A stretch of DNA of 64,000 nucleotides, taken from Caprimulgus europaeus (taxonomy: Eukaryota > Chordata > Aves > Caprimulgiformes > Caprimulgidae). This document shows positions 13,700-25,891 of the stretch, in pieces (within the stretch, counting starts at the first letter, position 1; each line of letters starts with the position of its first letter). The translations under genes were made by a program, and so were the position numbers. Location of the stretch: the NCBI GenBank assembly GCA_907165065.1, contig OU015525.1, forward strand, positions 31,004,037 through 31,068,036, written 5' to 3'. A model generated the notes under the pieces. That model saw only the letters and a program-made list of their open reading frames with translations, was not told where the DNA came from and ran no database searches.

Positions 13700-13961
13700 A
13701 CGTGTAGGAGAGTCTGACTACAGTGATGGAGAGGAGGATTTTTACTATACAGAAATCAGGCTCAACACGGACTCAGTAGCTGAGGGCCTAAGCAGTCTTT
13801 CCCCAGTGTCTCCATCTCTAGCATCTCCTCCTTCCTTTCCCACCCAAGATGCAATCCGTCCTGAAACTTCTTGTGCCAAAACTGAGACTAAGTTGATGAC
13901 ACCTCTGAGCCGCTCAGCTCCTACCAACCTCTACCTCGTACACACGGACCATGCTTACCAG
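13700..13961 (+). CDS. ZNF704: ZNF704 coding exon D (acidic/Tyr stretch and Ser/Pro linker)
   Basis: The acceptor is TTGATACAG and the donor is GTAAGG. One base completes the Gly codon after the finger and 87 further codons end in phase 0. The exon begins [19 protein letters not shown], an acidic and tyrosine-rich stretch with casein-kinase-2-like Ser sites, typical of this family directly after the finger. Then follow [17 protein letters not shown], a long Ser/Pro-rich low-complexity linker, and the conserved [16 protein letters not shown]. No structured domain is visible. It is probably a disordered regulatory or co-repressor-binding segment, which is an inference from composition. Confidence 0.93.
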
Positions 13962-14139
13962 GTAAGGCTAGTGCCAGTGAACTCCGTTGATTACACTCAT
14001 GTCATTAATGTGTAAAGAAATGCCAGATCAAAATGTTTAGGTTTTAAAAAGCCAAGTCTAGTTTTGATGGGTTTAAAAGTTTTCAGCGCAGCCCAAGGGG
14101 TTCATCTCATTTGAATTCAGATGTCCGCTTCTGAGTTAG

Positions 14140-14155
14140 TTGGTTGGTTGGTTGG
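14140..14155 (+). repeat. (TTGG)4 simple repeat
   Basis: Four perfect TTGG units lie about 180 bases after exon D. Confidence 0.8.
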
Positions 14156-16514
14156 CCATGGTCCTACCATAGCTGGTGGATTTTGGGATGCTATTTCAGG
14201 TTGCATACTTCAGGTTGAGAAGTGTTGATCTGTGTATCCCACTGCCCACATCAGTTAATTCTTCACTGACCATAAGGAGGACCCAAGGTGACATCCTCAG
14301 ATGTGGCCTCCTGCATTGTAAAGATTCTCGTTCAGTCAACCGAATCCTTCCCAGAGTCTTCATTTCAGCTCTGCTTGTACTGGTTGTGTCTGTAGGCAAG
14401 TGCCCAAGGGATGCCAGGAACAATTAATTTCCTTTATTTGTACAGTGTGAGATGTCAGTTTGCATATGAGAAGCAGAGCAGGAAGAATGAAAAGGCATGT
14501 ATGGTATCCTCCTACTCTTAGAGGTAATGCTTTGCAAATGGCAAAAATCCAATCAGATCCAAAAACTGCTGTTCCAAAAACTTCCAACAAAGTTCAGACA
14601 GAAAGCATTAATTTTAGAAGTGCACTAAAATTTGACATGTTTTGGACTGGATACCATATGAGAAAATAATAATAGAGGCTTTGAAGTAGTGTGGTCCATG
14701 ACCTGCGTGTGCACCGGAGAATTAACTCTGTTAAATTTATCAGATGCAATAACTCTCATGTACAGCATTGTGCAGATGAAACCTTTTTGTTGTGTGTCTG
14801 GAGCAGACACAGTAAAAGGACAGAGGGGGCCACACAGAGTTCACAGGCTTGTTTTAGATTCTCGTGCATGGCAGAAAGCACGGGTGGAAGCCTGGCATCT
14901 CAAGTGGGAGCTGCCTCAGGTAGCACACTAACCTGGGGACTGGTTAAGCCAGCTAGGAGACAGACTTTCTTCTCAGTCTAGCTTAAGCACTGACTTTCAT
15001 AGGTTGAGGCACCAAGTCTAGGCTGCTGAGAAGAGTCTCACTTCATTTGGGATTTGCATTTGTGACAGTCTTCCCTGCAATTTGGAGGCTCACTCAATCC
15101 TTTTTTATAAGCAGCCTTTGAATAAAGCACTTGTCTAAGGAAATCCTAGTTCAAATGTTTAAGCTGCTTGAATTGTATTTGAATTGATGTATTCCACTAC
15201 ATGAGACTGCAAGTGTCTGAGCCCAGTCTCCTTTTCAAGTTGCTCTGGTGTCAGTATTTCATTCCAACAGTCAGGACTGACACAGTCCACATTGTTCAAG
15301 GCTTCCTAGTTGGAAGCAGGAGGCAAGGTCCCTGCTCAAGCATTCTGGTTGTCCTTGCAAAGGAGACAACCTCTGGAGCAGGTCAGTGGCATCCTGTGCT
15401 AGGGTCTCTCTAGCCCAGCAAGAAGAGCACTCTCTGGGAGGCAAGGTGGAGATTCAGCTCTCGCCAGCAAGAGGAAGAACTGAGCCCAGCTTTCACTCAT
15501 GGCATTTAAGCATTCTTGTGACTAATCTGTTATGTAAAAGCAAATAGAAAGACAGCATCTTTAATACCACCATATTTCCTGCACTTTGCTTGCTGGAGTG
15601 AGCCATGTACAGAAAAAATTTTTTTTTACTTATGATAAAAATATTATTTGTATCAAAACTGAAGCAAAGTATTGAACAGGAATGTAGCAATGAAGACAAT
15701 CTCTCATATGAATGAAAACATGGAAGTGGAAATTACTTCACTGAGAATTAAGAGGCAAAATTCACAGCTCAAGGATCTCAGATGAGGGAGACTGAATAGT
15801 GTTTATCCCAGGATTCCTGTTAAAAAAGGAAAAAAAATATGGAACCCAAAGCTGGGTTGCAGGAATCTTAAACAGATCTGTTAATTGCCATTTCCTGTAT
15901 GACTGGAAAATGGCAAATAAATACCTGTAGTAAGAAAGGTGTAAAGGGGAAGCAATCAGGCAAGTCCCGACTCTCTTTTCTGATCCAGTCCTGTATGAGG
16001 AAAGATTTAGAAAAATAATTGAAGAAATTGTGGAAAGTACAGCAAATTAAGTGAACTGCAACTGAGGAACCCCAAAGAAAGATTATGCTAGAACAGTCTG
16101 ACATCTTCTTTGGACAAGTTAGCTTTGTAAACAGCAGAGAAGCAGTACAGAAGAACAAATCGCTCTGTATTCGAGGAGAGCATTTGACCTTAAAACATAT
16201 AGGCTATATATAGGTATTTGTTAGGCTAGAGATTAAATTTAGCATAGGAGAGAGAGCTGGGGAGTCAGGGGGAACAGCAGTGAGTGATTTTTGAAAGGGC
16301 TCTAGAATGTTGTTAGTGGAGTTGAATGAAAAGCTGTACTTGAGCCTGATCTCATTTTCATTAAATCATTTTGGTACTGGACAAATACTGTAATAAACTT
16401 TGCTGGTAACAAACTGGGTAGACATCAACAGTACAGGCACTGTGTATCGTGCTTACGTGGCTGGGTGGTCTTAAGAATAAAAGGTTTTGGATGCATTTTA
16501 ATGGAAGAACGTGC

Positions 16515-16800
16515 AAAGTCCTGCACCTTAGGAACTAATGAGATTTTTCTGCTATAAACTGGAATAGTTAGCAAATTACATTAGGACTAAACCTATGTTC
16601 ATTAATGGAGGACAGAATGACTGTGAGCCAACAACAACACATCTGTGAAGGGAAAAAAAAAGTTGTCAGCTTACTTGGGTAAGAAATACCCAGGATAGAC
16701 AGGGGGTTTTTATGCTGTTGTGCAAGACCCCTGGATTAACTTCAGCTGAGATCCTGAGTAGAGTTCTGGCCAACCAAGTTCAAGGATGATGGACTCCAAT
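16515..16800 (+). mobile_element. Possible ancient CR1/L3-like fragment
   Basis: GTGCAAAGTCCTGCACCTTA near 16512 resembles the CR1 ORF2 coding block for KVLHLG. GAGTTCTGGCCAACCAAG followed by TTCAAGGATGATGGACTCC near 16760-16800 resembles the later block for QFW-PQFK-D. Their order and spacing fit a plus-strand element, but divergence is high and the sequence between is not alignable by eye. Confidence 0.35.
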
Positions 16801-18776
16801 TAGAAGAGGAAGAAAGAAGGTGATCAGCATGAAGAGGGAGTACAGGGAGGACATGGAGGGCTGCTCCAGCCCAGGGACTGACACCTCAGGCAAAGCAGGG
16901 GCGAGGAGAGGACAGGATTTCTGCCTGGAAAGAAAGTGAGGGAACAAATTTGAAAGGGGAAGAGGACCAGCATGTGCTGTTTCAGATATAAGGGCCATGT
17001 TGGCATAAATAAATAAATATAAATTTATAAATTAGCCATGAATGTATTTTGATTGGAAATTAGATGGAGGTCCATAAGTAAAGTGAGATCAGGGTATAGA
17101 AACTTCAGTTCATTGTAATGTTGTGGTTACTTACCTTATGGAAGAGAGATTGTCTGAAATGTTAGCCTGAAAAAGGCACTTGTGCTTGTTGAGCAAAGAT
17201 GTACATCTGGGAAATGAACAAGGTGTGTCAGAATCTGATCATGTCTGAGGTAGATATCTAGGCACTGAGAAAAAAGAATTGAGCACAATCATATTTTTGG
17301 CAGCTGCAGGTTACAACAGTTTAAAATTTCTCATACTTCATGTTTCTTTATGAAACCTGTTAAATTTAGCTACAGAGGAACTACGGGCAGGCTCTTTCAG
17401 CATCTAGGACTTCCTGCAGGTCTTATTCAAATACCTGAGGAAGACACCGTGCTGACCCCAGCTCTGAGCTGATACCCTGATGGGATGCTGAGCAGAAGCA
17501 GTGCTGCCCCACTGCCTCCAGTTCTTTCTGGCAGGAATGCCATGGTCATCCACTCCTTCCTGTTTGAACAGGATTCTGATGAAGCACTGCTGGTACCATC
17601 TGAAGTTGCCAAACTTTTATTGATGCCTTTCAGTGAGGTTTTCATATTTTATGGAGCTCAGCAGACATTTGCTCCGCATCTCTGTGTGGATTCTCTTGGA
17701 GCTGTCAGCAGGCTCAGCAGCCTGCAGAGGATCGCTGCTGAAGATGGAGGCTTCCGGTGGTCTCAGTTTCTTTTCCTTGGAGAGACTCCAGAGGATTGCT
17801 TCAGTGCTTGTTTACTCTGAAGATTATCTTTAATGGGGACTATCAGGTTGTAGTTTGTCATCACTTCTCTCTGCCTGGCAGCTCAGGGAAGTGCTCTTTT
17901 CCCTGAAGCAGTGAGACAACTTCAGCAGCCTCGAACACAAACACTAAGCGTATTGCATTGTTGTCAGGAGCAGGCAAATGAAAGGCAGAAGTAAAAACTA
18001 ATTTTTAATAGCAAATTCTTTGTAAGTTTAACCCAAGGAGACTTTTTTTGTGGTGAAATCTTGAAATTCCCAGAGTCAAACGGAGCCTGCGTTCACAGTA
18101 GCTGCTCACACTCCTGCTAGATTACACCCAGATGGGAAGAACATAAGAGATCGAGGGGCCCAGGGGTCCTTCAAATACTTGCTTTAGCTTAGTCTTTTAA
18201 GACTTGTTTTCTAAATCCCAAGGATTATTGTCAGTTCCTTGTTTTTAATAGGAATGGCTGTTTTAATTGGGATGATTCTTAACAACATTTATCTGATAAA
18301 CAACAAATGATCACCCCTTACTGATGATCGTTAACCCTGTTGTCCAGGAAGCCTTGCACACCATCTTCAGTGGTTTAAACAGCTGCCATCAGTTTAAATA
18401 CTCCTTGTTTATCATTGTGGAGGAGGTGATAATTCGTAATGCTTCTTGCTGATAGCTGGAATTATTTTAAACATTATTTTTATGTGGTGTTTGATTTTGC
18501 ATGGTGTTTTGTCAGATCTAGCTTTTTCGTAGATTCTTGTGAGAGCTATTCTTTTTCTCTGAACAAGGTTTTAAGAAGAGTGGTGTATAAATATGTCTTT
18601 TCCTTACTGACTTATCCATGATTATCCCATAAGAGTAAAATGCTTGTCACCATACAGTTTTTTTCACCTCAGAAAGTCTCTGGTAGATTTACTGTTTCAA
18701 GGAGTGAAAGATCCCTTGAAGTGCTTTGGAAGAGGAATGGTTCTGCTTACTGGAATAATACTTTCTTTTCACACAG

Positions 18777-18881
18777 GCGACTCCTCCAGTGAACATTCCA
18801 GGGTCAGCAAAATTCACACCCAATGGCAGTAGCTTTAGCATCTCTTGGCAGTCACCTCCAGTTACCTTCACTGGCATTCCA
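18777..18881 (+). CDS. ZNF704: ZNF704 coding exon E (frame-neutral 35-codon cassette)
   Basis: The acceptor is CTTTTCACACAG and the donor is GTAAGT, the strongest donor in the gene. The exon is exactly 105 bases and runs from phase 0 to phase 0, so it can be included or skipped without changing the frame. It encodes [13 protein letters not shown], then [22 protein letters not shown], broken here into two parts. The sequence is Ser/Pro/Thr-rich with the aromatic SISWQSPPV motif shared in the family between the acidic region and the C-clamp. No catalytic or metal-binding residues are present. Confidence 0.92.
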
Positions 18882-20982
18882 GTAAGTGAATGACACCCGA
18901 AAAATAAAAGAAAGAAAAAATAATAAGTTTTTAGAACTTTTGTTTTGTTTCACAGTGTCTCGTGATAGAAGTAAATTTGACATAACAGGTACTAAAAGAA
19001 ACAAATTAAATATACACCTCAGTTTGCCAGCATGGCTGATTTTAACGCTTTCACCAGTCATTTTAATTCTGTACAGTTACTTTTTTTTGCATCAGTGTCT
19101 ACAAGCAGAGAATTGGATCTATAGTATATATTTTTTAAACTAAATGCTTATGAAAGAACATTCTGTTAAGTGCAGAGCCTGGCACTACATTATCCTTTTT
19201 GTGCCACTAAGAGATTTCTTGCAATACTAGATGGAAAATCAGTGAGGTGTTGGGTATGCTAAAGGATAATTGTATTCAAGCAGTAGAACTGTTACCTAAA
19301 TGACCTCCAAAGATGAAGCATATTTGAAAGGTAACTGAAAGAAACAATGAGATGAAATGCAAATGATTTTAGAAGGCTATGTATATGTAGCCCTGTCAGA
19401 AAATTCTGTACTTTCATACAGAAAATGTTCAATACATATTGCATTTTGATATTAATGCATATTGCAGTTTGACATGTTTTTAATGAAGATGTATTAGATG
19501 TGTATATTAGAGTTAAAGTCAACTTTGACTCTTTCTTCAAAAAAGCCAGCATGTAAGGTCTGATTTAATGATCTAGAATGTAGAAGTGAGATGTTGCTTG
19601 AACATAGACTTCCAGTAGTACTAAACGCAGCATAATGTAGGTGTGGATACTGTAGGGGGAGTTAAAAGCCTTTATGAAGAGTTCAAAGGGATTGGGCTTC
19701 TAGTGCCTAGGGTGCTGAATACTAAAAGTAAATGTAAATCACTATTTATGAGTAGTGGAAAATCTTCTGTATGATAAATAGAAATAAATATTAATGTAAT
19801 GTATCCTAATTTTTATTGGAAAGTATTTTTCACTATAAATTTATATTCTCTAATCATAAACCTTTTTGATATCACAACATTTCATTTAATGTTACACTTC
19901 ATGAATTTATGAATTTTTAAAGTGTGTTATATAAGGCACATTGCTCATCCAAAGAGCCATACAGCTTTTTCTCTCTTGACAGAGAGTATTAGCCATGGCA
20001 ATAAGAGATACTATTTCTCTCCCTTCTCTTCATCAAGTGAATCTCCAAAGCTTCTTACTGTCAACCTTTGGCAAATCTTGGAGATTTTCTGCAGTGGCTG
20101 TGGCTTCCTGCAGGGCTGATAAAAAATGAAAGTGGTTGAATCAATTACACTGCACTCTGCCAATGAATATTTATTAAATTCCATCAAGGAACAACTAACA
20201 GTGAAAGACATCATGCTGGCAGCAATTTGAACAAGAGTGCCTTGACAGAGCGTGCTATCCATAAAGTTCCTTGAGAATTTGATTTCCCAACAATGGGGTT
20301 GATACAGAATAATTATGAAACTGGCTCCTTTTGTGGAGTAGCAGAAATTGGTGCCAGGAGTGTTTGGAATCTAAAAATGCAATTAGCCACATTGTAAATC
20401 AGACATTTAAGAGGACAGGATTAGACACGTATGCATTGAGTTTACTTGTTCGAGCAACAACATTGATCTGTGGCTGTAGAACTGGGAGTTCTCAAAAGAA
20501 TTTAAGAAATGCCAAATCACTTTCTGAGGATTGTATGGAGATGCCAATGGTTTAAGTACAATTTAAAAATAATCCCAATACAAAACCTGAGGAAGCAGTG
20601 GTGATTGCAGAATTATAAACCGCTCAGGAAACCGTATGAACTGCCTTTATATTTCTGTCTAACAACATTTATAAGGCTGTTCAGAAAATAAAAAAATAGG
20701 AAAAAAAAGAAAATAAAAAAACCCCCTAGGTTTGCACACATTTGACTATTCTGTCATCAGTGAGATAGTTTATGAATTACAAAGGCTTGCCAGCGGTGGA
20801 AAATTCTGTGCAGTAAGTGAGGGTGTAAATGCAAAGTAATGTTAAATAACTGTATATTAAACTAAAGTTTCATTTCTCCTGTTTCAAAGTAGATTAGACA
20901 CTGCCTTATAAAAACAGGTCTCTATCAGTTCCCACCCTTACACTGAGTGTAACTACTTTAGGAAAGCTGTAGTGTAGGAGGA

Positions 20983-21002
20983 ACTTTCTCTTTCTCTTTC
21001 TC
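20983..21002 (+). repeat. (CTTTCT)3 pyrimidine repeat
   Basis: Three near-perfect TTTCTC units form a short pyrimidine tract in the intron. Confidence 0.6.
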
Positions 21003-21794
21003 GTTCCGTCCTTGACCTCGTAGAGGACTCTTGAATCCTGGTTCTGAGCAGTCTCCTTTCTAGGCTTGTATGTCAGCAGTTAAGTCTGTGAGAGAGACAA
21101 AATTTCAGAATGGTTGTCTTTTCTGATTTTTTTTTACACCTGCCTTAGGTGTTTCCCCATTGATTCCTGTGGACATTGAATTTTGATGACACTGAGCACT
21201 TCCTACTTGCTGTCCTGGGAAATGTGGTGTTCAGACAGACATCATGACTTGTATTAAGTCCTCGCTTTTTGAGCACCAAAAGGCCTTTGTGAATGTGAGT
21301 GTGCTTATCAGCAAGCTCCTAAACACCTCAAAACAAGCCATAGGTACAGCTGGATCAGCTGGAGTTCAGTATGCGGCTGCTTTAGGCTTAGGGGTATTCA
21401 CGGGATCTAACTGTAGGCATTTATCTAGAATTCTTGTAGTCATGAATGAGGAGAATTAGAGGAGCCTCCAAAGTCCTTATACGTTGTGCTCTGAATCTTG
21501 CATAAGTTAGATTCCCAAGGCAGAAGGGAAATACACTTTTTCTTACCATTTTCCCAAGATAACTTTGCAGGTGCAAGAGAAGGTTGAGTGTTGGCACAGC
21601 TGTGAATCATTGCTCGGTGCAATTCTCTTTACGAAGCAGAAGGGGCAAGTTCATGTTTGCTCTACCACTTCAGACTGAACTAGGAGAAAAAATAAGGCAC
21701 AGCATGGGGATGTGCAAGAAGGACAAATGAAATGATGCAAGTGAGATGAGGAACAGTGGAGTTTGTATCTCTTGCTATTGGAGGACTGAACATA

Positions 21795-21875
21795 ATTTTG
21801 CTGGCGAATATTGTCCCAATCTTCAAGAAGGGCAACAGCAAGACCCTGGTAACTACAGGCCTGTAAGATTGAACA
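21795..21875 (+). mobile_element. CR1 LINE fragment, reverse-transcriptase N-terminal part, plus strand
   Basis: The stretch reads IVPIFKKGN and, after a one-base shift, NYRPV. These are the start of the CR1 ORF2 reverse-transcriptase domain, whose canonical form contains PIFKKG followed by NYRPVSL. Only about 80 bases are recognisable. Internal CR1 pieces without a 3' end are unusual, so this is probably the remnant of an old, mostly eroded copy. Confidence 0.7.
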
Positions 21876-23955
21876 GGAGAGAAGATCTTTTAAGTTTGAT
21901 AATCTGATGTTTACAGATCATAAATCTTCTCTGTAACCACAGTTTCCCCCAGGATTTTTAACTGGAAACTCCAGGTCCTCCCATCATACAAACACTGTCG
22001 TGTCATGTTAATTCTTTGTGTTAGACAATGCTTCAAACATGAAAGCCTCCGAGGGCAAGGATTGCCTTCTCACACCCTCCTCTTAATCTTCTCTTAGTGT
22101 TGCCTACAAGGGAGTACAGCTAACTAGAATGTTTAGACCTGCTGCAAAGCATATCAAAATACACTAAAGCTCAACTTGAGTGCAGTTTAGCTGCCTTGAT
22201 ATGCCAATCTGTGTAAATGATGGTGCAGAGAGACCCTCTCTGGGGAATGTGAGAGGAGTTGCAGTGTGCCCGCTGCAATTACTGCTGGAGCCTGTTCTGT
22301 GTTTGGAAGCAATCAGGGTAATTGCTTATAACATAGGAGGCTATCAAAGTACTTTGTTCAATGATAACCAAGGAATATGTTGAGTATCAGTCAGTAGTGA
22401 TAGATACAAACATTTTCTGATTTTTAAAATGTTGAAGAACTATCAAAACTGATTGGAGATCTCTGGTTGCTGGTAATGAGTGAAAAATCGTACAGTCTGT
22501 GGTAAATGCCAAAGATTAGAAAAGTGTTACTGCTTTGCATTTTGTCTTCAGTGTTTCAGGTGTTCTTAGGTAAAACAAGAGAAGTGGTTGATAAAAGATA
22601 AGAAAAAACCTAACAGACAACAAGCTGTCCTCAGTATTCTAGAGTGGTAGGACAGAAGGAGCTAGTGTGGTCTCTGGATGTATAAAACATGACTTATGGT
22701 AAGCAGGCAGAGAGAGAGGAAATATCTTTCAAGTTTTGAAGATGTACTTCATGTATCAGAAATGGTCTGTGCTTGTTCAGAGTGTGAGCTGCACGTGCAG
22801 TTAAATCGGAAATTTCTGTAGTTACCAGCTAAGAATAAAAGTTGAAAGGGTGTCTGCACGCCATTACAAGTATTAGTTTTTTTCTACTGTGGAGTAGCTA
22901 TAAAATAGAGTTTATATCAAAAATCAAAGCACATTTGGTAACTCTCTTCAAGTCAGGTCAGTTTCTATTCTTCCAGATATTATGAGAATTCAGAAGGGCA
23001 GGAGTGAAAAGTCATAGCAATGCAGGGAACTGTGACAATATCTGTAGTTCCTGGCTGCAGGAGGCAGTGACTTGGTGCACCAGATGCCCAAATGAAGCTT
23101 ACTATGAAATGAGTGTTCCTAAATTTTTTCTGATGTTCTAGATGTAAAGTGGTTGTGGCCTTCACCCAGGAGCAAAATAAGACCCTCTCAATAAATAATT
23201 TAGAAATTAAGGCCAAGCTTTATGCCATGTAATTACTCAAATAATGTTATCAATCCCCCGGCTCATGTAGGAGGCTTATTTGGAAAGTCTCAGAAGACCA
23301 AACTGCACCCTTCACTCAGGAACATTCACAAAGGACACCTGCTGAGAAGGTTTACAGTGCAGAATAAAGGAAATAATCCAGTACATCTTGTTAGCGGCCT
23401 TGGTCAGAAGCACTGTCTTGCATTCCTGTTAAAACCTTGAGGGCTGCATCGTAGCTGCCCTCCAGGAAATCTCCTTCTCCAAGGCCATCTCTCCACAAAG
23501 AGTGGCAAGTCACAGATGGGAGCAACACATGAAATTCCATCGTGTCATAAGAGGTTACTGGTGTTGATCTCAGCACAGAGTTTATTTTTCCAGTTATTTT
23601 CTGTGCTTAAATTGAAGAAAGTTTTCAAAAGAGCTATTCAGATTTCTTAAAGAGGAATGAATGTATTTTCTGTATTTCCCAAATCCTGTGGTAATGCTGA
23701 TCCGTGTTCTGGTTTGCTCTATTAGGATGACTGGAAGTACAGGGAAACAAAATGGAGCTAATATAATGTACCCGATGCTAAATGTACATCTTTCTAAATA
23801 GACCTACAACTTACTGATGTTTGTACTTTATATCATAACCTTTCCTGAGTATCCTTGCCACCATGCATCATGACTTGGATTTTCTGGGAAAAGTGTTTAT
23901 ACTGCATTCATACGTGTATGTTCTTCATAAGCAGCTTTTTTGTCTGTATTGACAG

Positions 23956-24050
23956 GTCTCACCAACTCATAATCGTCCTGCAGGGAGTGGAGAGCAGAAA
24001 CAGTCCCACACAGTTCTTTCATCACCGCCTAGAGTAGCATTTGGCTTGAG
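23956..24050 (+). CDS. ZNF704: ZNF704 coding exon F (Ser/Pro linker before the C-clamp)
   Basis: The acceptor is GTATTGACAG and the donor is GTATGG. The 95-base exon starts in phase 0 and ends after two bases of an Arg codon. It encodes VSPTHNRPAGSGEQKQ followed by SHTVLSSPPRVAFGL. This is a hydrophilic, probably disordered linker with a final SPPR motif leading into the basic C-terminal module. The phase match to the next exon (AG plus G gives Arg) supports both borders. Confidence 0.92.
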
Positions 24051-25779
24051 GTATGGGACCATTAGCTCCTGCTGACAGACCAGCAGCCTCAGAACCTGGA
24101 GGGCATTTAGTAAATAAGATGTTAGTGGCCAAAGAAACAGCAAAACCACACCACCAACTGCGATTGCAGTTGTCAGGCGGTTTCTTACTAGAACACTTCA
24201 GAGTAAGTGTTCTGCACCTATTTTTCTTTTCATTACCATCAAAGGTAAAGTTCAGGGGGAAAGTGAGTTGGTGTGAAATGACAAAGGCAGACTGTGAAGC
24301 AAAACGGCCAGCCTTACGCCAGGCATGTCTGGATTTCGGATGCAGATCTAAATTGCCCTGTAAAGCAACGCTGCCCAGAATCACTGCTCCAGCTGAAGTG
24401 TCCTGAACTTCATTACATGGCTTTGCTTTTTTCCCTGGAAGGCTGGGCTGACTTGTGTGTTCATCACCATCCAGTCAGTATGTTATTGGGTTCAGTTGAA
24501 TTGAATTGAGTAAGATACCGTATCTTAGAATAAATAAGATCAAAGCAAAGCTTTTTATACCTTATCTTCCTGGATGTAAGCTACATTCACTTCCATTAAA
24601 GCTAACTGATGCTTGAGCAGAGTCTGCTTTAACAGTGTTCAGAAAGTTATGTCAAAAAATCAAACTGTGGCACTGAATTTCTTATGGTAAAGAAACTCTT
24701 AATTTCTCACAGTTCTAAAGGTGACTGTACCCTAAAATGGGACAAAAGGAAGATTTCATGCCTCAGATCATTGCATATGCTACAAACCAAACTTAAGATC
24801 TTCCCAGTTCACGGATTGTGCCCGTTAATTAATGTTCAGTAATTAAAAAATGCATAGGTATGCAAGAGAGGAATCACCAGGCAATTCCCATGTGTGCCAT
24901 GCAGTGTGCAATACAGGTATTAAACAGTTCTGTCTGTACAGTTACTTGATTGAAAGATGCCAGGACAGGTGGCGCTGCTGCATCGAGTGCTGTGTTACTT
25001 CTTGTAGCGCTGCTCCTCAGGTTTGCTGGCTCGCTATGTGTTGAATAACAAAAGTTCCATTTTAACAGTTACTTTGATCATTTTCTAAACTTGTGAACTT
25101 TTGACTGTGGTTATAAGATGGAAACCCTGGCAATTGTTACAGCTTTAAAAGCAGATACTGCCTGACGTGCTTGACTTTGGGGAGACAGAGAGGGAGCGCA
25201 GGTGAATGTGCTGCATATGAGGGAGGGGTTAAAACTTGTTTTCAGTTGCTTTGTCATTTTTGGTCAGTGAGCTCAGAGCAAACCATGCAGGAAGGACTTG
25301 CAAGCTTAGGAGCTGGTAGCTTTTCCTCTCTTCTGCATAGCTGCTACCTGCTGGTAGTCAAGGTCTGATGCTCAGAGCTATGCGAAACATTTGTACCAGA
25401 GCTCTACAGCAAAGAGGACTTTTCCCTGACGTGACCTGGACTGTATTGTAGAACAGCTATGACTGTCCATTATGGGTTGGCACTTAATGTGGCTAAAGCA
25501 CCATTTATCCAGACTGGGTTTAGTCACTGGCCCTGCAGCTGCTGCAAAGGCTGCAGAAGGTGGATGAGGAGAAGAACTGGTCCCTTACAGCTGTGGAGTC
25601 ATGGCCATAAGTCTGTCTGCTACGTCAGCTCCCAGTTGACTTGAAAACAACCCAAATCCTTTTGAAATGTGGGGGTTCTCTGCCTGCTGCACTCCATTGA
25701 GGTTGTTTTTCTGATTTTAGGGTGATAAAGCAAAGCTACAAAAGCATCTCATTAACAACCTTCCCTTTCTCTCCGACAG
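24051..25779 (+). other. ZNF704 intron F-G
   Basis: A 1.7-kb intron with a GTATGG donor. It has a short palindromic hairpin at 24511-24527 (TAAGATA, 3-base loop, TATCTTA). No repeat family is recognised. Confidence 0.7.
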
Positions 25780-25891
25780 GAAGCCTAGAGGGGAGGGGAA
25801 GAAGTGTCGGAAGGTCTATGGGATGGAGAACAGAGATATGTGGTGTACTGCCTGCCGATGGAAGAAGGCCTGCCAAAGGTTCATCGACTAA
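25780..25891 (+). CDS. ZNF704: ZNF704 last coding exon G (C-clamp and stop)
   Basis: The acceptor follows a good pyrimidine tract and ends CTCCGACAG. After completing the Arg codon the exon encodes KPRGEGKK and then the C-clamp, with Cys codons at 25805, 25844, 25853 and 25871 (C-X12-C-X2-C-X5-C). The CRKVYG start, the [11 protein letters not shown] core and the final QRFID are hallmarks of this module. C-clamps are zinc-binding accessory DNA-binding domains also found in TCF E-tail isoforms, where they read a GC-rich helper site beside the main site. The same arrangement here suggests bipartite DNA recognition together with the C2H2 finger. The stop TAA is at 25889-25891. The coding exon continues directly into the 3' UTR. 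Confidence 0.96.

Larger units (their letters stand above)
13962..18776 (+). other. ZNF704 intron D-E
   Basis: A 4.8-kb intron with a (TTGG)4 repeat at 14140-14155 and a very degraded CR1/L3-like stretch around 16.5-16.8 kb. A segment at about 17,400-17,830 is less AT-rich than its surroundings and open in frames on both strands. No exon is supported. Confidence 0.65.
18882..23955 (+). other. ZNF704 intron E-F
   Basis: The longest intron seen (5.1 kb), with a GTAAGT donor and GACAG acceptor. It contains a pyrimidine hexamer repeat (20983-21002) and a short CR1 reverse-transcriptase fragment (about 21795-21875). No other exon is supported. Confidence 0.7.
3638..25891 (+). other. ZNF704: ZNF704 gene, 3' coding part (seven exons, 336 codons plus stop)
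   Basis: Seven plus-strand exons with GT-AG borders join into one open frame that starts with the last base of a split codon (phase 2) and ends at TAA 25889-25891. The order is Ser/Pro-rich N-terminal part, C2H2 finger of form C-X4-C-X12-H-X4-H, acidic patch, Ser/Thr/Pro linkers and C-terminal C-clamp of form C-X12-C-X2-C-X5-C. This architecture is known only in the ZNF704/ZNF395/SLC2A4RG family of nuclear DNA-binding regulators. I favour ZNF704 from the recognised [19 protein letters not shown] segment and the exact C-terminus. Human ZNF704 is about 410 residues as I recall, so some 75 N-terminal residues and the promoter lie upstream of the window. Introns are 4109, 3460, 2055, 4815, 5074 and 1729 bases. 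No stop or frameshift interrupts the frame, so the gene looks functional. ZNF395 or SLC2A4RG is the main alternative. Confidence 0.9.

Noticed and set aside
24022..24406. Overlapping 120- and 117-codon open frames on both strands just after exon F
   Set aside because: They are unspliced extensions over the exon F/intron border without conserved motifs; the spliced frame to exon G explains the coding part.
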